From the NCBI RefSeq assembly GCF_018603515.1, contig NZ_JACATN010000002.1, positions 558,001 through 622,000 of the forward strand: a stretch of DNA of 64,000 nucleotides, read 5' to 3'. The position numbers and the translations under genes are program-made. Source of the DNA: Zobellia barbeyronii. GTDB lineage: Bacteria; Bacteroidota; Bacteroidia; Flavobacteriales; Flavobacteriaceae. This document shows positions 57,401 through 64,000 of this stretch, in pieces. Within the stretch, counting starts at the first letter, position 1; every line of letters starts with the position of its first letter. Under the pieces are notes generated by a model. It worked only from the letters and a program-made list of their open reading frames with translations. It made no database searches and was not told the DNA's origin.

Positions 57401-57638
57401 CAATGTACGGTCCACCAACCCTTAGGTTTAGGATTTTAAAAAGACCATCTTCATTGGTAATGGCACCTGACTTTGTGCCCGTTGGCGTGTGCACAACAAC
57501 CACGTTGGCGCCTAATAAAGGTAAGTTTTGATCATCGACCACCGATCCACTCATATTTGAGGTGGTGACCTGTGCAATTGCACTAAAAAAAGTGAAGAAT
57601 AGAACAACACTTAAAGGGACTTTGTAAGACATAATCAT
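54453..57638 (-). CDS. large TonB-dependent receptor, Oar-like
   Basis: A 1061-residue outer-membrane protein. Signal peptide [21 protein letters not shown]; a CarboxypepD_reg-like domain ([21 protein letters not shown]) at about 30-110; a plug domain ([37 protein letters not shown] around 215-250); then a long barrel ending RYIF. It resembles Oar proteins (developmental or adhesion-linked in myxobacteria) more than nutrient receptors, because there is no partner lipoprotein beside it. The start could be either ATG of MIM. Confidence 0.9.
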   Translation of the reverse strand: [1061 protein letters not shown]

Positions 57639-57667
57639 TTGTTTGAGTTAGTCTTACAAAAAAGAAC

Positions 57668-57700
57668 AAAAAAAAAGAGCTATGCAAGCACAGCTCTTTT
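57668..57700 (-). terminator. rplI operon rho-independent terminator
   Basis: On the minus strand AAAAGAGCT pairs with AGCTCTTTT (57692-57700 and 57673-57681) and is followed by a run of T. It lies 24 bp after rplI. Confidence 0.8.
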
Positions 57701-57723
57701 AAGTTATAAGTTGTTATTAACCA

Positions 57724-58176
57724 TTATTTCTTGGCAGCAACAACTTCAAAAGGGAAATCTACTACAACTTCCCTGTGTAATCTTATCTGTGCATTGTAAG
57801 GACCAGTACGTTTAACGGCACCACCTTGAATGTTGATAAACTTTTTATCAATACTGTGACCTTCTTTTTCAAGAGCTGCAGCAAGATCAATTGTAGTAAC
57901 CGATCCAAACAACTTATCAGCTGTACCTGTTTTAGCAGAAATTTTCATTTCCAAAGCTTTAAGAGCTTCAGCCGTTTTGCTAGCAGCATCAACAACTTTT
58001 TTCTCTTTGTGAGCTCTTTGTTTTAAGTTCTCAGCTAATACCTTTTTAGCAGAAACAGTAGCCATTGCAGCTAAGCTTCTTGGAATAAGGTAGTTTCTAC
58101 CGTAACCATTTTTTACGTTTACGATATCGTCTTTAAAGCCTAAATGCTCTACGTCTTGTTTTAGTATAAGTTCCAT
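57724..58176 (-). CDS. rplI: 50S ribosomal protein L9
   Basis: A 150-residue ribosomal protein. The N-terminal domain begins MELILKQDVEHLGFKDDIVNVKNGYGRNYLIPRSLA, and the central helix and C-terminal domain follow in order. Third gene of the rpsF-rpsR-rplI operon; it lies 13 bp after rpsR. L9 binds 23S rRNA domain V. Confidence 0.97.
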   Translation of the reverse strand: MELILKQDVEHLGFKDDIVNVKNGYGRNYLIPRSLAAMATVSAKKVLAENLKQRAHKEKKVVDAASKTAEALKALEMKISAKTGTADKLFGSVTTIDLAAALEKEGHSIDKKFINIQGGAVKRTGPYNAQIRLHREVVVDFPFEVVAAKK

Positions 58177-58189
58177 TTTGCCTTAAAAT

Positions 58190-58486
58190 TTATTTTAATA
58201 AATCGCCTACGTATGGCATGAAAGCCAAATGACGTGCTCTTTTGACCGCTTGAGCCACTTTGCGTTGGTATTTTAAAGAAGTTCCAGTAAGTCTTCTAGG
58301 TAACAATTTACCTTGTTCGTTTACCAACTTCATTAAAAAGTCCGCGTCTTTGTAATCGATATATTTAATACCTGATTTCTTGAAACGACAATACTTTTTC
58401 TTAGTATTAGTTTCAATGTTCAATGGAGTTAAATAACGGATTTCACCGTCTTTTTTTCCTTTTGCTTGTTGTTGTAATGTTGCCAT
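58190..58486 (-). CDS. rpsR: 30S ribosomal protein S18
   Basis: A 98-residue ribosomal protein with the family core [54 protein letters not shown]. It starts 6 bp after rpsF and precedes rplI by 13 bp. S18 pairs with S6 in the 30S platform, which fits the operon order. Confidence 0.97.
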   Translation of the reverse strand: MATLQQQAKGKKDGEIRYLTPLNIETNTKKKYCRFKKSGIKYIDYKDADFLMKLVNEQGKLLPRRLTGTSLKYQRKVAQAVKRARHLAFMPYVGDLLK

Positions 58487-58492
58487 AATTCC

Positions 58493-58831
58493 TTATGCTT
58501 TAGCTTTTAACCTTGTTCTTCTTTTCTCAGCCCACTCAATAGCGTGCTTGTCTAGTTTTACTGTCAAGAAACGCATGATACGCTCATCCCTTTTGAACTC
58601 TTGCTCATAAGGAGTAATAACTTCACCTGTACTGGTGAATTCGAACAAGTGGTAAAAACCACTTTTTTTGTGCTGGATAGCATAGGCCAATTTCTTAAGC
58701 CCCCAATTTTCTTTGGAGACCATTTTGGCGCCATTTTTAATTAAGAAATCTTCAAATTTCTTAACTGTTTCCGCTACCTGATCATCAGAAAGCACGGGAT
58801 TCAAAATGAAAACAGTTTCGTAATGGTTCAT
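58493..58831 (-). CDS. rpsF: 30S ribosomal protein S6
   Basis: A 112-residue ribosomal protein that opens MNHYETVFILNPVLSDDQV and has the family segments WGLKKLAYAIQHKKSGFYHLFEF and DERIMRFLTVKLD. It leads the S6-S18-L9 operon and has an exact-consensus promoter 23-53 bp upstream. No single-stranded DNA-binding or PriB gene is inserted between rpsF and rpsR. Confidence 0.97.
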   Translation of the reverse strand: MNHYETVFILNPVLSDDQVAETVKKFEDFLIKNGAKMVSKENWGLKKLAYAIQHKKSGFYHLFEFTSTGEVITPYEQEFKRDERIMRFLTVKLDKHAIEWAEKRRTRLKAKA

Positions 58832-58853
58832 AAATGTATATTTTTTAGGAGTG

Positions 58854-58884
58854 CAAAAGTAACAATTTTTATTAGACTTTACAA
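58854..58884 (-). promoter_or_regulatory. rpsF operon promoter
   Basis: On the minus strand TTG, a 20-bp spacer and TACTTTTG match the Bacteroidota promoter consensus exactly, 23 bp before the rpsF ATG. Confidence 0.75.
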
Positions 58885-58996
58885 GAAAAGCGGAATTTCT
58901 TCGTTATACTTTGATAATCCTAAAATCTTACATAACCAAATCTTAACCTATGTCATTACAAATTACACCAAAAAGAAGCCCAAGTTTACAATATTA

Positions 58997-59027
58997 TTGT
59001 ATTTAGACAGGTTTTTTTAGTATTTTG
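58997..59027 (+). promoter_or_regulatory. candidate promoter of the LytTR regulator gene
   Basis: TTG (58997-58999), a 21-bp spacer and TATTTTG (59021-59027), one T short of TAnnTTTG. The ATG is 33 bp downstream. Confidence 0.45.
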
Positions 59028-59059
59028 TCGATGACTTAACCCCACAAATCGACCTATTT

Positions 59060-59752
59060 ATGAAATTAAGAAGTATTATCGTAGACGATTCGTCCATGCA
59101 ACGAATGGCAGTCGCGAAGCTTGTAAACAGTCATCCCAACCTTGCTATGGTGGCCGAGTACAGCAATGCGATCGAAGCTAAAAACGGCATCAAGAACAAC
59201 GAGATCGATCTTATTTTTCTTGATGTTGAAATGCCTATCATTAGTGGATTTGACCTACTCGAATCCCTAGAAAACAGCCCTCAAGTAATTTTGATTACAG
59301 GTAAGCCAGATTATGCTCTAAAAGCATTTGATTACGATGTAACAGATTATTTGCACAAACCCATTACCCTAGCTAGATTTGATGCTTCGGTAAAAAGAGC
59401 GGTAGCTAAATATGAGCAGATAAATAAAGTTCAAGAAGACGAAGAACACATCTTCGTAAAAAGCAACCTTAAGAAACGTAAAGTAATCTTAAACGATATT
59501 AAATGGATTGAGGCTCTTGGTGATTATATTAAATTGGTAACGGACGAAGCTAACATTGTTATCTTATCTACCATGAAATCATTTGAGCAGCAATTACCAG
59601 AAGATAAATTCTTGCGAATTCACAAATCCTACATTGTGAATTTAGAGAAGATAGAAAAATTCAACAGTAAAAATGTTGAAGTTAGTGGCAGGTCCATTCC
59701 TCTTAGTAGGAATAAAAAGACCGAGTTAGCAGAAGCATTAGCCAATGTCTAG
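59060..59752 (+). CDS. LytR/AlgR family response regulator (LytTR DNA-binding domain)
   Basis: A 230-residue regulator. The receiver domain has D9-D10 in IVDDSS, phospho-acceptor D55 (LIFLDVEMP) and a lysine in YLHKPI. The C-terminal LytTR domain is about 133-228 (IFVKSNLKKRKVILNDIKWIEALGDYIKL, then FLRIHKSYIVNLEKI). Bacteroidota usually pair such a regulator with a LytS-type kinase, but no kinase gene is adjacent here. It forms a single-gene unit ending in a strong terminator. Target unknown. Confidence 0.92.
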   Translation: MKLRSIIVDDSSMQRMAVAKLVNSHPNLAMVAEYSNAIEAKNGIKNNEIDLIFLDVEMPIISGFDLLESLENSPQVILITGKPDYALKAFDYDVTDYLHKPITLARFDASVKRAVAKYEQINKVQEDEEHIFVKSNLKKRKVILNDIKWIEALGDYIKLVTDEANIVILSTMKSFEQQLPEDKFLRIHKSYIVNLEKIEKFNSKNVEVSGRSIPLSRNKKTELAEALANV

Positions 59753-59770
59753 CACTTCTACTTTAAATAT

Positions 59771-59808
59771 AAATCCCGAACATTAAATAATGTTCGGGAT
59801 TTTTTTTG
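59771..59808 (+). terminator. rho-independent terminator (LytTR gene, also usable by priA)
   Basis: AAATCCCGAACATT (59771-59784) pairs perfectly with AATGTTCGGGATTT (59789-59802), followed by TTTTTT. The A-run at the start lets it work on the minus strand for priA too. Confidence 0.85.
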
Positions 59809-59816
59809 CCATTAAT

Positions 59817-62273
59817 TTAAATATGGTCAACATTATATATAACCCGTACACTTCTAAATTGAGAAACAGAATTAAATGATTTTTCAATTTTCTTGATTGC
59901 AGCCTTTGTCTTTACAACAGATTGAGCATGCGGTATCTTAATCAAGATATTTTTCAAAAACTGATTCCGTACTCTAGCTACCGGTGGATATTCTGGTCCA
60001 AGCACATTCCCTCCTAGAGTAGTCCGCAACGCTTTAGCGAACCATTCCGTAGCTTCGTTCAGCTTATTATACTCTTTATGCTTAAAAGTAATTTTAATAA
60101 TTCTATTGCTAGGCGGATACTTATACTGCTCTCGCTCGTATAATTGTTCTTTAAACATGGTGTCATAGTCATGTGTAGAAACCTGTTGCAATATCTGATG
60201 GTATGGATTATAGCTTTGTATCAAAACCTTACCCCTCTTTTTAGTACGACCTGCACGGCCTGCTACTTGCGTTAATAACTGAAAACAACGTTCATGCGCC
60301 CGATAATCCGGAAAATTCAAAAGAGAATCGGCATTCATAATACCCACCAAACTCACGTTTCGGAAATCCAGTCCTTTGGTTAGCATTTGGGTCCCCACAA
60401 GAATATCCATCTCCTGCTGTTCAAACGCTGTAATTATCTTTTCGTAGCCATGCTTGCCTCGAGTGGTGTCTAAATCCATACGCCAAGTCTTAGCGTCCGG
60501 AAACAAGGTCTCTAATTCCTTCTCTACTTGTTCAGTTCCAAAACCTTTAGTATCTAAGGTATGACTGCCGCAGGCCTGACAACTTTCTTGCAATGCCATG
60601 TGGTAACCACAATAGTGACATCGCAATTGTTTTTTATACTGATGATACGTTAAACTCACATCACAATTGGGACATTGAGGAGAATGTCCACAAGTACTAC
60701 ACTCCACTATTGGAGCGTACCCTCTTCTATTTTGAAATAAAATTACCTGCTCCCCTGCCTCTAAAGCTTCTTGAATGGCCAAAAACAAACGTTCGGAGAA
60801 ATGTCCTTTCATACGTCGTTTTCGGCTTTGCTCTTTAATATCTACCAATTCAATATCTGGCATAAGTACATTCCCAAAACGTCTTGTTATTGAGGCATAA
60901 CCGTATTTACCTATTTTGGCATTATAAAAAGTCTCTACGCTCGGAGTAGCAGACCCCAATAGAATATTGCTATCATGAAATTTAGCCAATACAATGGCCG
61001 CATCTCTTGCATGGTATCTTGGTGCCGGGTCAAACTGCTTAAAAGAACTCTCATGCTCTTCGTCAACCACAATAAGACCTAAATCCGAATACGGTAAAAA
61101 CAAAGCAGAACGAGCTCCAATAACAATTTGAGCCTTGTCTTTTTTAGCCAAAACATTATTCCATACTTCTACCCTTTCCTGTACACTATATTTTGAATGA
61201 TATACAGATACCTTTTCTCCAAAATACTCTTGCAAGCGAGAAATAAGTTGAGTGGTCAGTGCTATTTCAGGAAGCAGGTACAAAGCCTGCTTTCCTTTTT
61301 GAATACACTCCTCTATCAACTTTACATAAACTTCAGTTTTACCAGAAGAAGTTACTCCGTGCAACAAGGTTACTTTATCCTCAGCAAAGCTTTTAGATAC
61401 ATCTTCAAAAGCTTTTTCCTGATACTCGTTTAAATCTTTTAAATCATAATTCTCCTCTTCACCATCATAACTCACCCGATCGGTTCTGACAAAGTACTCC
61501 TCTAAAATCTCTTTTTTTACGAGTGATTTTATAACAGCCTTTGAGCCACCACTGGCTTGTTCCAGTTCTGTTACTTTAATCGGTTTTTTACTTGTGGCTT
61601 GTATTTGGAAAAGAGAAAGTACAACCTGACTCTGTTTTGGAGCTCTTGATAAATCATTCAAAAGGGCTTCCAGTTTTTCCTCCTCAAGATAATCCTTTCC
61701 CAATTTTACATAGCGCACTAATTTAGGCTTGTACTGTTCGTACATTTCTTCTTTAAGAAGAATAACATTCTTTTCTATAAGTCGATTTAAAACGGGAAGA
61801 ATATTCTTTCGGTCTATAATAGCACTCACCTCTTGCACCTTTAACAATGCTTGATGCTGCAGTGCCTCATACACCAAAAACTCATCATCCTCTAACTTAG
61901 ACTCATCAACATCTCCTTCATCATTTCTTAGAATAAGAGTTTCGCTTTCCAACAAGAATGCTCCAGGAACCGCACTTCTAAAAACCTCGCCAATGGTGCA
62001 CATGTAGTAATCTGCAATCCACTGCCAGTGCTTTAACTGAATAGTATTTATAACAGGGTGTTCGTCAAGTATGCGGTCTATTTCCTTGGCTTCATAAATC
62101 TCAGGTTTGTTGGTATGCACATTATGCACCAAACCCGTATAAATTTTAGATTTACCAAAAGGAACACCCACACGCATACCCGGACGCAAAAACTCAGCTT
62201 CTGTCTCGGAAACAGAATAGGTGAAAAGTTTCTCTAAGGGAATCGGTAAAATTACATCGATAAAATACTGCAT
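59817..62273 (-). CDS. priA: primosomal protein N' (replication restart helicase PriA)
   Basis: An 818-residue replication restart helicase. The N-terminal 3'-DNA-binding domain starts YFIDVILPIPLEKLFTY. The Walker A motif is GVTSSGKT (residues 306-313) and the DEEH box is at 404-407. A cysteine-rich zinc region follows (CSTCGHSPQCPNC, then CHYCGYHM and CQACGSH) and the helicase C-terminal motif GTQMLTKGLDF. Length is larger than E. coli PriA (732), as is usual in this group. It lies 15 bp after the DUF2147 gene on the same strand. Confidence 0.96.
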   Translation of the reverse strand: MQYFIDVILPIPLEKLFTYSVSETEAEFLRPGMRVGVPFGKSKIYTGLVHNVHTNKPEIYEAKEIDRILDEHPVINTIQLKHWQWIADYYMCTIGEVFRSAVPGAFLLESETLILRNDEGDVDESKLEDDEFLVYEALQHQALLKVQEVSAIIDRKNILPVLNRLIEKNVILLKEEMYEQYKPKLVRYVKLGKDYLEEEKLEALLNDLSRAPKQSQVVLSLFQIQATSKKPIKVTELEQASGGSKAVIKSLVKKEILEEYFVRTDRVSYDGEEENYDLKDLNEYQEKAFEDVSKSFAEDKVTLLHGVTSSGKTEVYVKLIEECIQKGKQALYLLPEIALTTQLISRLQEYFGEKVSVYHSKYSVQERVEVWNNVLAKKDKAQIVIGARSALFLPYSDLGLIVVDEEHESSFKQFDPAPRYHARDAAIVLAKFHDSNILLGSATPSVETFYNAKIGKYGYASITRRFGNVLMPDIELVDIKEQSRKRRMKGHFSERLFLAIQEALEAGEQVILFQNRRGYAPIVECSTCGHSPQCPNCDVSLTYHQYKKQLRCHYCGYHMALQESCQACGSHTLDTKGFGTEQVEKELETLFPDAKTWRMDLDTTRGKHGYEKIITAFEQQEMDILVGTQMLTKGLDFRNVSLVGIMNADSLLNFPDYRAHERCFQLLTQVAGRAGRTKKRGKVLIQSYNPYHQILQQVSTHDYDTMFKEQLYEREQYKYPPSNRIIKITFKHKEYNKLNEATEWFAKALRTTLGGNVLGPEYPPVARVRNQFLKNILIKIPHAQSVVKTKAAIKKIEKSFNSVSQFRSVRVIYNVDHI

Positions 62274-62288
62274 ACTTCCGTTCGAATT

Positions 62289-62729
62289 CTATCCTTCTAC
62301 ACGTACCCAAGTCTGGGTACGATAAATAAAAGCTAAATAACCCCTTACCTTAAGTTCATTAGGGTTTTCTGGATTAAGCCAAATTTTACATCTAAAAGTC
62401 ATTGCCTGCTGAGGGTCAAAAAGAGTCTCGCCTTTATAAACACCATTCCCATGATGTTCTGCATCTTCAATTATGGTCATGCCCAATACAGGTTTGTCTT
62501 TCCGGTCTCCTTCGCACTTGCCACAAATAAAATTTTCCTTTCCCTCTTCTACGATTTCAATAATTTTACCATGCATCATCCCATCCTCTTCATATATTTC
62601 AATGATAGCTTTTGGCTTACCTGTACGGTCGTCTATAGTTTTCCATTTTCCAAAAACTCCTTGGGAGTGACTTACTGGAGATAACATGAAGATAAAAACA
62701 AAAAAACTTAAAATTGCGCTTGTATTCAT
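62289..62729 (-). CDS. DUF2147 family secreted protein
   Basis: A 146-residue protein with a signal peptide (AILSFFVFIFMLSPVSHSQ). The DUF2147 pattern runs through GVFGKWKTIDDRTGKPKAIIEIYEEDG, CGKCEGD with two cysteines, NGVYKGETLFDPQ and KVRGYLAFIYRTQTW. Function unknown; the fold is lipocalin-like in related proteins, as I recall. Its start overlaps the BrkB stop by 4 bp. Confidence 0.86.
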   Translation of the reverse strand: MNTSAILSFFVFIFMLSPVSHSQGVFGKWKTIDDRTGKPKAIIEIYEEDGMMHGKIIEIVEEGKENFICGKCEGDRKDKPVLGMTIIEDAEHHGNGVYKGETLFDPQQAMTFRCKIWLNPENPNELKVRGYLAFIYRTQTWVRVEG

Positions 62730-63694
62730 TTCTTAGTGTATGTTTTTCTTAAAGAGTTCAACGATGCATTAAGCTCGAACCCGAGCAACAATATATTAGA
62801 ATTTAACCAGATATAGACCATAAGTATCAATAAACCTCCTAAAGCACCATACAATTCATTATATCTAGCAAACTTTTCTACATAAACACCAAAGAGGTAT
62901 GAGGTTAACATGAACAGTAAAGTAGTCATAAATGCTCCTGCTGAAAAAAACCGAGCATGTTTGCCTTCTGTAGTTCCAAAATAATACAATATAGCGGTAG
63001 TGAAATAAGATAATATAATGAAAAACAACACCTTACCTATCTTAGCACCCACAATATCATTCTCAGTAAGGTCATATCCCCTGGTCTTAGCGGCCCAAAC
63101 ACTTAGGTAGTCTATTATATACAACTCAAAATAACCATAAGCTACAGCGCCTACAATTAACAAAATTGATAGAATTAAACCCACCATAAGCGCATATAAA
63201 TACTGACGGAAGAAATGCCGAGTCAATTCTACATGATACGAGTTTTCAAACCCTCCAAAAATAGCATTAACCCCATTCGCCATTAAAAAAATAGAAAACA
63301 AAAAAGCGGAAGACAATAACCCTCCTTGTTTCTGATCTTTTATTTGTTGGTAAATCTCTCCAAAATAATCACTAGTTGCCGATGGCAAGAAAGATTCTAA
63401 AAACACTAGGAATTGAGAATCAAAATTATCGTTACCTACACTTACATATGGCAGTATGAAGGGAATTAACGTAATTAAAAATATAAGCAATGGAAATAAC
63501 GCCAAAAACAAGCTAAAAGCAATTGCACTGGCACGCGTAGAAATGGCTCCTCGGAAAACACCAAGAATATACATTTCAATTAAGTCATAAAGAGATAGCC
63601 CTTCAAAAGCCGGTAGTTTTACTTGTTTCAGTAAACGAGCGACCCAATTGACAATAGGAATTTTTTCAATTCTCTTCTCTATATCTTGCGACAT
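62726..63694 (-). CDS. YihY/virulence factor BrkB family membrane protein
   Basis: A 322-residue inner-membrane protein with about six transmembrane segments. GAISTRASAIAFSLFLALFPLLIF is the family start; GALGGLLILMVYIWLNSNILLLGFELNA is the typical end. Despite the old name, it is not a ribonuclease and its role is unproven. It begins at the base after the nadC stop and overlaps the next gene by 4 bp, so it is in the nadC operon. Confidence 0.88.
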   Translation of the reverse strand: MSQDIEKRIEKIPIVNWVARLLKQVKLPAFEGLSLYDLIEMYILGVFRGAISTRASAIAFSLFLALFPLLIFLITLIPFILPYVSVGNDNFDSQFLVFLESFLPSATSDYFGEIYQQIKDQKQGGLLSSAFLFSIFLMANGVNAIFGGFENSYHVELTRHFFRQYLYALMVGLILSILLIVGAVAYGYFELYIIDYLSVWAAKTRGYDLTENDIVGAKIGKVLFFIILSYFTTAILYYFGTTEGKHARFFSAGAFMTTLLFMLTSYLFGVYVEKFARYNELYGALGGLLILMVYIWLNSNILLLGFELNASLNSLRKTYTKK

Positions 63695-64000
63695 TTATAC
63701 CGCTTTTAAGCTTAAATCCATATTATACACCGAATGGGTAAGCGCACCAGAAGAAATATAATCCACACCACACTCCGCATACTTGCGCAAAGTATCCTCA
63801 TTAATTCCTCCCGAAGATTCCGTTAAGCATATATCACCAATTAACTTAACTGCTTTACGGGTATCTTCATAATTAAAATTATCTATAAGAATACGGTATA
63901 CACCACCCGCCTTAAGAATTTGCTTTATCTCATCTAAATCTCTTGCTTCCACAATGATTTTTAGATCACGATTAGTTTCCTTTAAATAATCTTTAGTTTT
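63695..64000 (-). CDS. nadC: nicotinate-nucleotide diphosphorylase (carboxylating), C-terminal part, cut by window end
   Basis: The frame is open to the last base, so 101 codons of a roughly 285-residue protein are visible, beginning TKDYLKETN. NadC makes nicotinate mononucleotide from quinolinate. Visible motifs are the KIIVEARDLDEI region, ILIDNFNYED, CLTESSGGINEDTLRKYAECGVDYISSGALTHS and the terminal LDLSLKAV-like sequence (as MDLSLKAV). It is the first visible gene of the nadC-BrkB-DUF2147-priA run. Confidence 0.92.
   Translation of the reverse strand, partial: KTKDYLKETNRDLKIIVEARDLDEIKQILKAGGVYRILIDNFNYEDTRKAVKLIGDICLTESSGGINEDTLRKYAECGVDYISSGALTHSVYNMDLSLKAV

Overview
The window is ordinary chromosomal DNA from a low-GC member of the Bacteroidota, most probably a Flavobacteriaceae species. 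This rests on: promoters that fit TTG-N19/20-TAnnTTTG (rpsF and rplS are exact matches); little use of Shine-Dalgarno sites and several TTG or coupled starts; TonB-dependent receptors with carboxypeptidase-like N-terminal domains; families largely confined to this phylum (DUF4835, DUF4249, DUF4294, DUF6095, DUF6495, DUF6913); an RprX/RprY-like two-component pair; monomeric NADP isocitrate dehydrogenase; and a GAPDH with a long N-terminal extension. I see no tRNA, rRNA, CRISPR, insertion sequence, prophage or defence island. Almost every gene is a vertically conserved core gene.

Layout. 1-7.4 kb: end of smpB, pcm, then a plus-strand run of a Gfo/Idh/MocA oxidoreductase, 3-hydroxyacyl-CoA dehydrogenase, a YggS PLP protein, an exonuclease/GIY-YIG nuclease, a voltage-gated cation channel, miaA and gntK, closed by a bidirectional terminator. 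7.4-19.9 kb: a minus-strand block of a two-component system, coaE, a YbbR protein, a family 2 glycosyltransferase, fabI, recN, DUF4835, coaBC, rpoZ, bamD, dapA and DUF6913. This combines CoA synthesis, lipid synthesis, envelope assembly and DNA repair. 20.0-30.6 kb: a 5'-nucleotidase divided between two genes, acetyltransferases, an orphan membrane protein, ligA, prmC, and a ribD/HAD/DMT/IMPACT run. 30.6-43.4 kb: a thioesterase, dnaA, a tyrosine phosphatase, a tetrapyrrole-type methyltransferase, a VOC protein, two cell-wall lytic enzymes, dapF, an HtrA protease, GAPDH, trmD and rplS.

43.4-44.07 kb is the only long stretch without a recognisable gene. It holds inverted repeats, weak DnaA-box-like sequences, and an apparent promoter-to-terminator unit of about 330 nt that is a candidate small RNA. 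44-64 kb: monomeric icd, a TonB receptor with its DUF4249 lipoprotein, an M42 peptidase, a NUDIX enzyme, hisS, a large Oar-like TonB receptor, the rpsF-rpsR-rplI operon, a LytTR regulator, and a minus-strand run of nadC (cut by the window), a YihY/BrkB protein, DUF2147 and, next to it, priA.

I did not find a clear new multi-gene system. The best leads are the 43.4-44.07 kb region, the split nucleotidase with its domains in reversed gene order, and several unusual domain combinations. Assignments rest on reading motifs by eye. No database search was run.
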